DNA of 64,000 bases, from positions 248,001-312,000 of the forward strand of contig NZ_PYWM01000002.1 in NCBI RefSeq assembly GCF_003049665.1, in the 5' to 3' direction. The notes below the pieces were generated by a model that saw only the letters and a program-made list of their open reading frames with translations, made no database searches and was not told the origin of the DNA. Shown piece by piece: positions 51,277-60,303 of the stretch (position 1 is its first letter; each line of letters opens with the position of its first letter). The stretch comes from Lysinibacillus mangiferihumi (GTDB taxonomy: Bacteria > Bacillota > Bacilli > Bacillales_A > Planococcaceae). The position numbers and the translations under genes are program-made.

Positions 51277-51315
51277 AAAAAAGTGTTAGTTGACCGCTGT
51301 CAATCTAACACTTTT
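51277..51315. terminator. Bidirectional terminator before the FNR gene
   Basis: AAAAGTGTTAG-TTGA pairs with TCAA-TCTAACACTTTT around a short loop. An almost identical hairpin ends the efe operon at 62018-62058. Confidence 0.85.
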
Positions 51316-51330
51316 AATTGTTTAACTACT

Positions 51331-52395
51331 TTATTTCGATAAGCTGTTTTCGATAATCGAGCGATTTTTTTCTTTAAATACTTCGTTATGAGAGGATACT
51401 ACTGCATGTCGATGAGCCGTTGGTTCTAAGTACGTTTTAATGGAGTTAACGGCGTTTGCTGCATCTTGAAATGTGCCAAGTAGAAGATGAATTTTCCCTT
51501 CAAACGATAAAATATCACCGGCTGCAAAAATTCCGGGTTGTGCTGTTTCGCCAGTTGCTTTTCCTTCAAAATAATAGTCATCTTTTTTAGGAATGGCAAT
51601 GGCTTCATCAAATGTGAGCGAGGCTTCGCGATTATAACCGTGACTTACAATGACTTCATCAATTTGGCGTGTATAGCTTTGGTTGGTCCGAGAATTTTCA
51701 CATGTAACGAATTGAATCGCTGTTTTATCTGTATTGGCAGATAGTTTTGTAATGGTTGTATTACATTCGATTTGTACACCAACAGCTAGCGCCTCTTGTA
51801 TGGTTGCTTCGTGTGCTGAAAGCGTGTCCTTACGGTAGACAATCGTTACGTTTTTGGCGATCGGGCTAAGTTCTACTGCCCAGTCGAGTGCCGCATTTCC
51901 GCCTCCTGAAATAATAATATCTTTATTTACAAAGCGTTTATAAGACTGGACTGTATAGTGTAAATTGGACATTTCGTATTTTTCAGCACCTTCTAACGTC
52001 AGTTTTTGCGGATTAATAATACCACCACCAACAGCTAACAGAACGGTTTTCGAATAATGTTTTTCTCCCTGTGCTGTATGTATTACAAATAAATCTCCTT
52101 GACGTTCGATAAAGTCAACCTTTGTGCTTGTTAGCATTGTTGGTTTAAATGTTTTGGCTTGCGCTATTAATTGTTTGACAAATTGTTCGCCTAAAATGGG
52201 CGGGTGACCGCCTATATCCCATATTAACTTTTCAGGATAAAGTAACACCTTTCCACCTAGCTGTTCTTGGCTTTCAATTAATTTTGTTTTCAAGCCTCTT
52301 AATCCACTATAAAAGGCGCTATATAAACCTGCAGGGCCACCGCCAATAATCGTTACATCGTATATATCTTGCACTTGTATCGCCACATCCTTCAA
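51331..52395 (-). CDS. Ferredoxin--NADP reductase, type 2 (YumC-like)
   Basis: Thioredoxin-reductase-like flavoprotein that passes electrons between NADPH and ferredoxin or flavodoxin. FAD motif VTIIGGGPAGLYSAFYSGLRG near the N terminus, NADPH motif ISGGGNAALDWAVEL in the centre, and the C-terminal GIFAAGDILSFEGKIHLLLGTFQDA are present; the CxxC of thioredoxin reductase is absent, as expected. Start uncertain: TTG 52395 has no site, while GAAGGA at 52389-52394 would serve ATA 52380 or GTG 52374. It diverges from the siderophore ABC operon across a perfect Fur box, so iron control and a role in reductive iron release are likely. Confidence 0.88.
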   Translation of the reverse strand: MKDVAIQVQDIYDVTIIGGGPAGLYSAFYSGLRGLKTKLIESQEQLGGKVLLYPEKLIWDIGGHPPILGEQFVKQLIAQAKTFKPTMLTSTKVDFIERQGDLFVIHTAQGEKHYSKTVLLAVGGGIINPQKLTLEGAEKYEMSNLHYTVQSYKRFVNKDIIISGGGNAALDWAVELSPIAKNVTIVYRKDTLSAHEATIQEALAVGVQIECNTTITKLSANTDKTAIQFVTCENSRTNQSYTRQIDEVIVSHGYNREASLTFDEAIAIPKKDDYYFEGKATGETAQPGIFAAGDILSFEGKIHLLLGTFQDAANAVNSIKTYLEPTAHRHAVVSSHNEVFKEKNRSIIENSLSK

Positions 52396-52436
52396 AAGTA
52401 TTTGACAAATAATTATCGGAAAACTAAACTAGCTTT

Positions 52437-52455
52437 ATTGATAATGATTATCAAT
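52437..52455. promoter_or_regulatory. Fur box between FNR and siderophore uptake operon
   Basis: ATTGATAATGATTATCAAT is a perfect 9-1-9 palindrome matching the Fur consensus (7-1-7 core TGATAATGATTATCA exact). It lies in the divergent promoter region, so one operator can repress both transcripts when iron is plentiful. Confidence 0.92.
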
Positions 52456-52511
52456 ATCACTTTATTGCTATCATATCATGTGTATTAGTAAAAAGAAAGT
52501 GAGGGTATGTT

Positions 52512-53300
52512 TTGCGTTTACAAATAGAATCGATTCGTGTTGGCTATGACAACAAAACCATTGTGCATGACTTATCATTACAAATTCCAGATGGAAAAAT
52601 AACGACAATTATTGGTTCCAATGGCTGTGGTAAGTCTACGCTTTTAAAGGCAATTACAAGAATCTTAAAATATGATAGTGGCCATGTTATTTTAGATGGT
52701 CAAAATATTGCTAAAATGCATACGAAAGAATTAGCAAAAGAGCTGGCTATTTTGCCACAAAGTCCTGAAAGTGCGCATGGTTTAACAGTTGAAGAACTTG
52801 TGTCTTACGGTCGATTTCCATATCAAAAGGGTTTCGGTAATTTATCGCAAAAAGATAAAGATGTTATCGATTGGTCCTTAAAGGTTACAAAAACAGATGC
52901 TTTTCGTCAGCACCCAGTGGATGCATTGTCTGGTGGGCAACGTCAACGTGTTTGGATTGCGATGGCTTTAGCGCAAGAAACGGATATTATTTTTTTAGAT
53001 GAGCCAACCACTTATTTAGATATGGCTCACCAATTAGAGGTATTAGAATTATTAAGCATGCTCAATAAAGAAGAAGGTCGCACCATTGTCATGGTACTCC
53101 ATGATTTAAATCAAGCTGCCCGTTTTTCCGATTATATTGTAGCGCTGTCACAAGGTAAGCTTGTGAAATTTGGTACAGCAGAAGAAGTCATTGTACCTGA
53201 AGTATTAAAGAAAGTGTTTCATATTGATGCAGTCATTGGAAAAGATCCGCGAACAGACAAACCGATGTGCATTACATATAACTTATTACATATAACTTAA
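52512..53300 (+). CDS. Iron-siderophore ABC transporter ATP-binding protein (FecE/FepC type)
   Basis: A 262-residue ATPase. Walker A IGSNGCGKST, Q-loop LPQSPES, signature LSGGQRQRVWIAMALAQ and Walker B IIFLDEPTTYLDMAHQLEVL are all of the FecE/FhuC kind. TTG 52512 lies 6 bases after GTGAGGG. First gene of a Fur-box-controlled operon with binding protein and two permeases. Having the ATPase first is less usual than binding protein first in Bacilli. Ligand not identifiable. Confidence 0.93.
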   Translation: MRLQIESIRVGYDNKTIVHDLSLQIPDGKITTIIGSNGCGKSTLLKAITRILKYDSGHVILDGQNIAKMHTKELAKELAILPQSPESAHGLTVEELVSYGRFPYQKGFGNLSQKDKDVIDWSLKVTKTDAFRQHPVDALSGGQRQRVWIAMALAQETDIIFLDEPTTYLDMAHQLEVLELLSMLNKEEGRTIVMVLHDLNQAARFSDYIVALSQGKLVKFGTAEEVIVPEVLKKVFHIDAVIGKDPRTDKPMCITYNLLHIT

Positions 53301-53315
53301 AAAGGGGATATTCAA

Positions 53316-54242
53316 ATGAAAAAGTGGCTTTTACCAATATTGATGCTGGTCGTTCTTGTATTGGCAGCATGTGGCAACAAAGAAGAGGCTGTGGAGAAGG
53401 AAGATGAAGGTACAAAAGCTTCTTCATCAGCAGAAACCATTACGTATCAATCTGAAACTGGTCCAATCGAAGTACCGGCGCATCCTAAACGTGTCGTTGT
53501 GCTTGCACAATATGTTGGGCATTTATTGCATCTTGGTGTCAATGTTGTCGGTGTGGATTCATGGGCTGCGGATAATCCAAACTTCAAAGAGGCTATTCAA
53601 GATGCAGTAGTCGTTAAAAATTCGGATATTGAAAAAATTATTGAGCTTAATCCAGATTTAATCATCGGTTTAAATAGCATTGAAAACGCTGATAAACTAG
53701 CAGAAATTGCACCGACTGTGTTATTTACTTATGGCAAAGTCGATTATTTACAACAATTTATTGAGATTGGGAAAGTCGTGAACAAAGAAGAAGAAGCAAC
53801 AAAATGGGTAGCAGATTTTAAAAAACGCGCGGCTGAAGCTGGGGCAGAAATTAAAGCGAAAATTGGTGAAAATGCAACGGTGACGGTAGCAGAAATGTTT
53901 AAAAAACAAATGTATGTCTATGGCGATAATTGGGGTCGTGGAACAGAAATTTTATATCAAGAAATGGGCTTGAATATGCCTGAAAAAGTGAAAGCAGATG
54001 CACTAACTCCAGGCTATTTCGCTATTTCTAGTGAAGTGTTAAATGAGTATGCTGGCGACTATGTAATTTTTAGTACGTTTAATGGACAAGAGTCTTCTAT
54101 TGCAGATGCTCCTTGGTATAAAGAATTAGATGCTGTAAAGAATGGTCATTTATTTGAAATCAATGGTAACGTCTTTTACTTTAATGACCCAATCACATTA
54201 GAATATCAACTAACATTCTTTAAAGAGAAGTTTTTACAATAA
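53316..54242 (+). CDS. Iron-siderophore binding lipoprotein
   Basis: Extracellular FepB/FecB-type binding protein, 308 residues. Signal MKKWLLPILMLVVLVLAAC with the lipid Cys at 19; two-lobed Peripla_BP_2 fold with VPAHPKRVVVLAQYVGHLLHLGVNVVGVD, EKIIELNPDLIIGLNSIENADKLAEIAP and a C-terminal lobe ending in ITLEYQLTFFKEKFL. AAAAGGGG before the ATG. Similar to YfiY/YhfQ-type hydroxamate or xenosiderophore receptors in general pattern; exact ligand unknown. Confidence 0.92.
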   Translation: MKKWLLPILMLVVLVLAACGNKEEAVEKEDEGTKASSSAETITYQSETGPIEVPAHPKRVVVLAQYVGHLLHLGVNVVGVDSWAADNPNFKEAIQDAVVVKNSDIEKIIELNPDLIIGLNSIENADKLAEIAPTVLFTYGKVDYLQQFIEIGKVVNKEEEATKWVADFKKRAAEAGAEIKAKIGENATVTVAEMFKKQMYVYGDNWGRGTEILYQEMGLNMPEKVKADALTPGYFAISSEVLNEYAGDYVIFSTFNGQESSIADAPWYKELDAVKNGHLFEINGNVFYFNDPITLEYQLTFFKEKFLQ

Positions 54243-54267
54243 TTTCAGTAGAGAGTAGCGAAGGCAA

Positions 54268-55263
54268 ATGACACACCGTTTCCCGTTTAGGCTTCAAGTG
54301 TTACTAGCACTGCTCGTTTTAGCTGTCTTAGTAGCACTCTCGCTTTCTATGGGCGCTGCAAATACAAGTTTACAAGATGTGTATCAAGCAATTATAGGCC
54401 AAGAAAGCGGCAAGCATTATACGATATTACGTGAAATTCGATTCCCCCGAATTATTGCAGCTATTTTTGTTGGAAGTGCACTGGCCGTAGCTGGTGCTAT
54501 TATGCAAGGGGTTACAAGAAATCCATTAGCAGACCCTGGGCTACTTGGTTTAACAGCAGGTGCGAATGCAGCTTTAGCGTTCATGTTGGCATTACTCCCG
54601 CAATCATCGTATTATATGCTGATTTTGGCGTGTTTTATTGGAGCGGGTATAGGGATGATCATTGTCTATAGTATCGGTATATCAACCAAAAGAGGTTTTT
54701 CTCCATTAAAGCTTGTATTAGCTGGTGCAGCAGTATCAGCTCTTTTACAAGCAGTGGCCGATGGTACGGGCATATTATTTAAAATTGCAAAAGATGTTTC
54801 CATGTGGACAAGTGGTGGTTTAGTAGGAACAACATGGCAGGCGTTAATTATCGTGCCGTTTATTATCATTGGCTTAGTCATTGCGTTTATTTTCAGTCGT
54901 CAGCTGACCATTTTAAGTTTAAATGAAGAGGTAGCTGTCGGCTTAGGTCAAAATACAACCTTGATTAAAGTAATGATGATGTTTGTAGTGGTAATACTGG
55001 CGGGCTCTGCTGTTGCACTTGTAGGTAATCTAGCGTTTATTGGCTTAATGGTACCGCATATTGTTCGTGCTTTAGTTGGGACAGATTATCGTTTTGTCTT
55101 GCCAATGAGTGCACTTATTGGTGGCTTATTAATGGTTATTGCAGATTTACTTGCTCGCATCGTCAATGCGCCGTATGAAACACCTGTTGTTGCGATTATT
55201 TCAATTCTTGGCCTTCCGTTCTTCTTACTGCTTGTACGGAAGGGAGGTCGTCAATTTGTTTGA
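54268..55263 (+). CDS. Iron-siderophore ABC transporter permease 1 (FecCD family)
   Basis: A 331-residue membrane protein with about nine or ten segments. Family motifs: ILREIRFPRIIAAIFVGSALAVAGAIMQGVTRNPLADPGLLG, then GNLAFIGLMVPHIVRALVGTDYRFVLPMSALIG. The second stretch is the cytoplasmic loop contacting the ATPase. It overlaps the next permease start by 8 bases. Works as a heterodimer with it. Confidence 0.93.
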   Translation: MTHRFPFRLQVLLALLVLAVLVALSLSMGAANTSLQDVYQAIIGQESGKHYTILREIRFPRIIAAIFVGSALAVAGAIMQGVTRNPLADPGLLGLTAGANAALAFMLALLPQSSYYMLILACFIGAGIGMIIVYSIGISTKRGFSPLKLVLAGAAVSALLQAVADGTGILFKIAKDVSMWTSGGLVGTTWQALIIVPFIIIGLVIAFIFSRQLTILSLNEEVAVGLGQNTTLIKVMMMFVVVILAGSAVALVGNLAFIGLMVPHIVRALVGTDYRFVLPMSALIGGLLMVIADLLARIVNAPYETPVVAIISILGLPFFLLLVRKGGRQFV

Positions 55264-56263
55264 AATGGCACAAAAGAAACAACGAATATGGCTTATCGTT
55301 TGGCTCGTGCTAACATTGCTTATTTTTGTAATGGGCATGTCGCTAGGTGCTGCCTCTATATCGATCAATCGCATTTTACCTATCTTGTTTGGAGATGGTA
55401 GCTTTAAAGAGTCCTTTGTATTGTTTTCTGTCCGCTTGCCAAGACTATTTATACTTGCCTTAGCAGGAATGGCTTTAGCAATGGCAGGATCAGTGTTACA
55501 AGGGGTTACACGAAATGAATTAGCAGACCCTGGTATTATCGGCATCAATGCTGGTGCAGGTGTAGGGATTACGATTTTTTATTTATGTGTAAACGGAGAC
55601 TTACCTCACTTTGCATATATATTACCTGTGATAGGCTTTTTAAGCGCTGTATTAACAGCTCTTTGTATTTACTTTTTTTCTTATAAACGCAATCAAAGCG
55701 TGCAACCTGTGCAACTTATTTTAATTGGGGTAGGTGTCGCAGCGGCATTATCGGGTGTAATGATACTACTCATTTCTTCTGCTGAACGCTCTGATGTGCA
55801 GTTTATTGCACAATGGCTGGCAGGTAGTGTGTGGGGAACGGATTGGCCCTTTCTTTGGGCATTAGTGCCGTGGCTAGTTATCTGCATTCCGTTTATCTTT
55901 TATAAAGCGAATGTCTTAAATGTGCTCGCGATGACGGAGCAAACAGCTATTGGCTTAGGGATGAATATTGCCAAAGAACGATTGCAACTATTATTGGTGG
56001 CGGTTGCTCTTGCAGCCGCAGCCGTTTCTGTAACGGGGGGCATAGCCTTTATTGGCTTAATGGCACCGCATATTGCAAAGCAGCTTGTGGGCCCACGTTA
56101 CCAATTGTTTTTACCCATCACCTTATGTATTGGTGCAAGTTTATTGATATTAGCTGATACCATTGGTCGGGTGGTTATTTCAAGTGCCACTGTGCCTGCT
56201 GGCATTGTTGTAGCATGTATCGGTGCCCCTTATTTTTTATACTTATTACGGAAAAACGACTGA
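55256..56263 (+). CDS. Iron-siderophore ABC transporter permease 2 (FecCD family)
   Basis: Second permease, about 335 residues. TTG 55256 is the start because GGGAGG ends 8 bases before it inside the previous gene; ATG 55265 is the alternative. Motifs as in its partner: VRLPRLFILALAGMALAMAGSVLQGVTRNELADPGIIG and GGIAFIGLMAPHIAKQLVGPRYQLFLPI. The stop codon lies inside the stem of the operon terminator. Confidence 0.92.
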   Translation: MFEMAQKKQRIWLIVWLVLTLLIFVMGMSLGAASISINRILPILFGDGSFKESFVLFSVRLPRLFILALAGMALAMAGSVLQGVTRNELADPGIIGINAGAGVGITIFYLCVNGDLPHFAYILPVIGFLSAVLTALCIYFFSYKRNQSVQPVQLILIGVGVAAALSGVMILLISSAERSDVQFIAQWLAGSVWGTDWPFLWALVPWLVICIPFIFYKANVLNVLAMTEQTAIGLGMNIAKERLQLLLVAVALAAAAVSVTGGIAFIGLMAPHIAKQLVGPRYQLFLPITLCIGASLLILADTIGRVVISSATVPAGIVVACIGAPYFLYLLRKND

Positions 56264-56290
56264 ATGGCTTGCGCTGTTCAGTTGTTTTTT
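56255..56290 (+). terminator. Terminator overlapping the end of the siderophore operon
   Basis: AACGACTGAA pairs with TTCAGTTGTT (one mismatch) around a 12-nt loop with T6; the TGA stop of the last permease is part of the stem. Confidence 0.75.
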
Positions 56291-56336
56291 GTTGAAACAC
56301 AACAAGCAACAATCTAGAAAAATGGTGTCAATTCAT

Positions 56337-56361
56337 AATTAGTTAGCTAAGCTAACTAATT
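56337..56361. promoter_or_regulatory. MarR operator palindrome
   Basis: A perfect 12-1-12 inverted repeat: AATTAGTTAGCT, then A, then AGCTAACTAATT. It ends one base before the GAGGAG ribosome site of the MarR gene, so the bound repressor would block transcription or early elongation of its own operon. Confidence 0.85.
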
Positions 56362-56375
56362 GAGGAGTGGTTTTT

Positions 56376-56795
56376 TTGACGATTGAACAGCAATTTTTTA
56401 ATGAATTTCGCTTAATGTACCGACCGTTTACAAATCAACTTAATAAGCAACTGGAACAATATCAGTTATATAGTTCACAGTGGGCTGTTTTACGTTTTTT
56501 AATTGATAAAGGTCCGCATTCATTAGTTGAAATCGCAAATTTTATGTCCATTGAAAAGCCGAGTGTAACGAGGCTTGTACAAAAGCTTGTGGAACTTGGC
56601 TATGTGGAGACAGTGGCTGGCAAAGATAAACGAGAAAAAGTGGTACAATTAACGCCATTTGGAGAAAACATCGTGCAAGAAGTGCAGGAGCATTTAAAAC
56701 CATTTTTAGAAAAAGCATTAGCAGGTGTTTCAAAACAAGATACTGAAATTGCTTCTCGCGTTTTAGCAAATATAAGTAAAAACATTCATCAGTAG
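56376..56795 (+). CDS. MarR-family transcriptional regulator
   Basis: A 139-residue winged-helix regulator. Helix-turn-helix and wing: LVEIANFMSIEKPSVTRLVQKLVELGYVETVAGKDKREKVVQLTPFGENIV, typical MarR (about residues 45-95). TTG 56376 lies 8 bases after GAGGAG. Downstream by 12 bases is an MFS exporter gene, so this is a MarR-MFS efflux unit; a perfect palindrome in front supports autorepression lifted by a small molecule. Placement between two iron operons hints at siderophore export, but that is inference. Confidence 0.9.
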   Translation: MTIEQQFFNEFRLMYRPFTNQLNKQLEQYQLYSSQWAVLRFLIDKGPHSLVEIANFMSIEKPSVTRLVQKLVELGYVETVAGKDKREKVVQLTPFGENIVQEVQEHLKPFLEKALAGVSKQDTEIASRVLANISKNIHQ

Positions 56796-56807
56796 GAGAG
56801 GAAACAA

Positions 56808-58004
56808 GTGGAAGTATCTAGACAGAAATTATGGACCAAAGACTTTTTAATCGTATCACTCATCAATTTTACGATTACGTTAATTTTTTATTTATTAATG
56901 GTGACAATAGCAGGCTATGCGGTAGAAAATTTTAACGCTTCCACAAGTACAGCAGGGCTAGTGTCGAGTATTTTTATTATCGGGACACTATTTGGACGAC
57001 TTGGCACAGGACGTATTATCGGTGATTGGGGCAGTAAAAAAACATTCTTTTGTGGCTTATTACTGTTTATGTTATCGACCATGTCTTATTTTATCGCTTG
57101 AAATCTTCCTTTACTGATGATCAATCGTTTAATGCAGGGGATTGCGCTGGGTGTAGCGAGTACGGCTACAGGTACGATTATTGCACAAATTTTACCACCA
57201 GAGCGACGAGGTGAAGGGATTGGCTATTACAGCTTAAGTGCTATTTTAGCAACTGCAATAGGTCCGTTTATCGGTATATTATTAACGCAGTTATTTAAAG
57301 ATTATCGCATGATTTTTGCGGTCGATTCGGTTTTAGCAGTCGTTTGCTTTATGATGTATTTTATGGTGACCGCGCCAGATGCGCCAAAAAATCCAAAGAT
57401 AATGGCGGAAAAAGCTGGCTTCAAGCTATCCAGCTTTATTGAACTGTGTGCACTGCCTATCGCCTTTGTAGCACTTGTTATTGGCTTTGCTTATTCAGGC
57501 GTGATGTCGTTTATGACATTTTACGCAAAAGAGCTTCATTTGGTAACAGCAGGCAGTTACTTCTTTATCGTTTATGCCCTTGTTATTTTAGCAACTCGTC
57601 TATTTACGGGGAAATTACTTGATGCTAGAGGCGCGAATATTATTATTTATCCGTGTCTGATGTTGTTTGCGATGGGCATGTATGTGTTTAGTACAGCGAC
57701 AAGCACTGTTGTATTTTTAATAGCTGCGGCTTTTATTGGTATTGGGTATGGTAATTTTAACTCAGTAGCCCAAGCAATAGCTATTAAGATTACACCACAT
57801 GAGCGTTTAGGGCTCGCCACTTCAACGTATTTTCTTTTGTACGATTTAGGATTAGGGGTAGGGCCTTATTTCTTAGGGCTTTTTGCACCGACGATGGGCT
57901 ATAGCGCCATATTTTTATCCATGGTAGCGGTAATTCTTCTTTCAATCGTGCTCTATTATTTCTTATATGGGAAATATGAAAAAGTAAAACAAGTCAATAT
58001 TTAG
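56808..58004 (+). pseudogene. MFS exporter split by an in-frame TGA
   Basis: The full frame would encode about 398 residues with twelve membrane segments. GTG 56808 begins VEVSRQKLWTKDFLIVSLINFTITLIFYLL, with motif A GRLGTGRIIGDWGSKK; codon 98 is TGA (57099-57101), after which the same frame continues NLPLLMINRLMQGIALGVASTATGTIIAQ to the end. Homologues read a Gly or similar here, and GGA to TGA is one base change. Either a nonsense mutation, an error or read-through. A restart at ATG 57117 has no ribosome site and would lack three helices. Confidence 0.85.
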
Positions 58005-58032
58005 TAGATTGTAATCATTATATTGTAGAACA

Positions 58033-58086
58033 AACGTCTTTTTGCTTGTTGGAAATAAAATTCAACTGCAAAATGACGTTTTTTTC
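58033..58086 (+). terminator. Terminator after the MarR-MFS operon
   Basis: AACGTC-T-TTTTGC pairs with GCAAAA-T-GACGTT around a loop of about 25 nt, followed by T7. Confidence 0.7.
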
Positions 58087-58116
58087 TTAAATTAAAAATA
58101 CTTCTTGCAATCGAAT

Positions 58117-58133
58117 ATGATAATGATTATCAT
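58117..58133. promoter_or_regulatory. Fur box before the efeOBU operon
   Basis: ATGATAATGATTATCAT is a perfect 8-1-8 palindrome containing the whole 7-1-7 Fur core, 38 bases before the efeO start. Predicts iron repression of the operon. Confidence 0.92.
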
Positions 58134-58170
58134 TCACAATAGAGACTAATTCGGGAAGCAGGTATTTAGC

Positions 58171-59037
58171 ATGAAAAACAAATCATTATTATCAGTGTTA
58201 GTAGCAGGTGGCATAATTATGGCGGGCTGTGGCAATACAGAAGACACAAAAAAAGAAGAGAAACCAGCAACGGAGCAAGCACAACAAACGGCAGCGGTAG
58301 ATTTGACTACTGAACTATCAGCCTATCAACAATTTGCATTAGAACAGATGGATCATTTCTTGCTAGATACAGAAAAGTTCGTCAACCTGTTTAAAGCGGG
58401 TGATATTGAGGGTGCAAAAGCAGCGTATGCGCCAGCACGTATGTACTTCGAGCGTTCTGAACCAATTGCAGAAAGCTTTGGTGACCTTGATCCACGTATT
58501 GATGGTCGTTTAGCCGATATTGAAGAAGAGGGTAAAGGGAAAGAAGAGTGGACTGGCTACCATAAGCTTGAATATGCACTTTGGGTAGAAAACACAACAA
58601 AGGGCTATGAGGCAGTGGCAGATCAGCTACTAGCAGACGCTAAAGAACTACATGCACTTGTTCAAACAGTAGAAGTAACACCGGATTTAATGATTACAGG
58701 TGCAGTTGATTTATTGAATGAAGTATCTACTTCAAAAATTACGGGTGAAGAAGAAATTTATTCACATACAGACCTCTATGATTTTAAAGCGAATATTGAA
58801 GGGGCAGAAAAAATCTTTGAAATTCTTCGACCAAAATTAGAAGCAAAAGATAAAGAGTTAGTCGTAGCGTTAGATGAAAAATTTAAAGCAGTTGATGACT
58901 TATTAGCACTACATGCAACAGCTGATGGCGGTTATATTTCTTACGAAGATTTAACAGAAGAAAATACAAAAGCATTAGCAGCAGCAGTGAACCAACTAGG
59001 TGAGCCATTAAGTCAAATGGGCATTATTTTGGAGTGA
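58171..59037 (+). CDS. efeO: Iron uptake lipoprotein EfeO (M75/imelysin-like)
   Basis: Extracellular component of the EfeUOB elemental/ferrous iron transporter, 288 residues. Lipoprotein signal KNKSLLSVLVAGGIIMAGC (Cys about 20). The mature part is the M75 peptidase-like helical domain: FVNLFKAGDIEGAKAAYAPARMYFERSEPIAESFGDLDPRIDGR and the HxxE-type metal motif in WTGYHKLEYALW. It lacks the N-terminal cupredoxin domain found in E. coli EfeO, as in B. subtilis YwbM. First gene after the Fur box; efeB follows after 6 bases. Confidence 0.92.
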   Translation: MKNKSLLSVLVAGGIIMAGCGNTEDTKKEEKPATEQAQQTAAVDLTTELSAYQQFALEQMDHFLLDTEKFVNLFKAGDIEGAKAAYAPARMYFERSEPIAESFGDLDPRIDGRLADIEEEGKGKEEWTGYHKLEYALWVENTTKGYEAVADQLLADAKELHALVQTVEVTPDLMITGAVDLLNEVSTSKITGEEEIYSHTDLYDFKANIEGAEKIFEILRPKLEAKDKELVVALDEKFKAVDDLLALHATADGGYISYEDLTEENTKALAAAVNQLGEPLSQMGIILE

Positions 59038-59043
59038 TAAAGA

Positions 59044-60303
59044 ATGACAACATCTAATGATGAAAAATGGATAAATAAAAAAATATCTCGCCGTGACATG
59101 TTAAAGCTAACAGGCATGGGCGTGGCTGGCATTGCGATAGGTGCTTCTGGCTTTGGTGGCGTAATGAAAGCGATGGGTTACGATATGTTTGAACCGGTCG
59201 CTGATAGCATAACAGCAAAAAATAAAGTTAATTTCTATGGTAAACATCAGTCTGGCATTAATACACCCGTTCAAAAACATATATATTTTGCTTCTTTAAC
59301 GGTTTTAGTGACATCAAAAGAGGAGCTACAAGAGTTGTTCAAGAAATGGACACCTCTTGTTGTTCGTTTAATGAATGGTGAATTAATGGTAGATTTAACA
59401 ACAAATACTAGAGTTCCAACGGGTGATACCGGAGAAGCAGAAGGCTTAGATGCTTCGAATTTATCCATAACGGTTGGTGTAGGTCCTTCATTGTTCGATA
59501 AGCTTGGCATGGCGCATTTAAAACCAGCCGAATTAGCGGACTTACCACATTTTCCGAAAGACCAACTACAAAAGGAATATACAGGTGGAGACCTTTGCAT
59601 TCAAGCCTGTGCGGACGATCCCCAAGTGGCGTTCCATGCTGTACGCAATTTAGTACGCGCTGCTTCCGGCAAAGTGGAGATTAAATGGTCCCAAGCGGGC
59701 TTTAACTCATTCCCAGCTGAAGGGGGGACACCTCGAAATTTATTTGCATTCAAGGACGGTACAGTCAACCCTTCTATTAAAGATGAACAAGACTTAAACA
59801 AAGTAGTATGGGTTGATAAAGGCTGGCTTAAGGGTGGCTCCTATTTAGTGGCTCGAAAAATCCAAATGCATCTTGAAACATGGGATCGTACATCTTTAAA
59901 GGATCAAGAAGCAACGTTTGGGCGTTATCGCGATAGTGGTGCGCCATTTGGTAAAACGAAGGAATTCGATGATTTTGATGTAGAAGCAAAAGATAGCAAG
60001 GGCGAGTATATTATGCCCGATACATCGCATGTCCATTTAGCACGTAAATCAGGTGCTCGTATACTGCGTCGCTCTTATTCTTACGCATCAGGCGTCATGT
60101 CGAATACAGGAGCGCACGATGCAGGGCTACTATTTATCTCTTTCCAAAAAGATCCGGCGCAGTTTACAACAGTACAAAACAGTCTAGGACGGATGGACAA
60201 AATGAATGAATATATTACTCATCGAGGCAGTGCCGTTTTTGCTTGCTTCCCTGGAGTACAAAAAGGGAGTTATTTAGGTGAAGCACTTTTTAACGCGCTG
60301 TAG
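59044..60303 (+). CDS. efeB: Deferrochelatase/Dyp-type peroxidase EfeB
   Basis: Heme-containing Dyp peroxidase secreted by the Tat route, 419 residues. The Tat motif is SRRDMLKLTG (Arg16, Arg17), followed by the hydrophobic GMGVAGIAIGASGFGGVM. Dyp motifs: GFKDGTVNPS-like FAFKDGTVNPSI with the catalytic Asp, and the heme-ligand His in TSHVHLARKSGARILRRSYSY. Partner of EfeO and EfeU in oxidising ferrous iron for uptake (YwbN in B. subtilis). Its end overlaps efeU by 26 bases. Confidence 0.93.
   Translation: MTTSNDEKWINKKISRRDMLKLTGMGVAGIAIGASGFGGVMKAMGYDMFEPVADSITAKNKVNFYGKHQSGINTPVQKHIYFASLTVLVTSKEELQELFKKWTPLVVRLMNGELMVDLTTNTRVPTGDTGEAEGLDASNLSITVGVGPSLFDKLGMAHLKPAELADLPHFPKDQLQKEYTGGDLCIQACADDPQVAFHAVRNLVRAASGKVEIKWSQAGFNSFPAEGGTPRNLFAFKDGTVNPSIKDEQDLNKVVWVDKGWLKGGSYLVARKIQMHLETWDRTSLKDQEATFGRYRDSGAPFGKTKEFDDFDVEAKDSKGEYIMPDTSHVHLARKSGARILRRSYSYASGVMSNTGAHDAGLLFISFQKDPAQFTTVQNSLGRMDKMNEYITHRGSAVFACFPGVQKGSYLGEALFNAL

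Noticed and set aside
51066..51278. Minus-strand frame with FSGDxxx heptad repeats
   Set aside because: It comes from the 21-bp period of array C; no ribosome site or promoter, and arrays A and B with the same period are not open.
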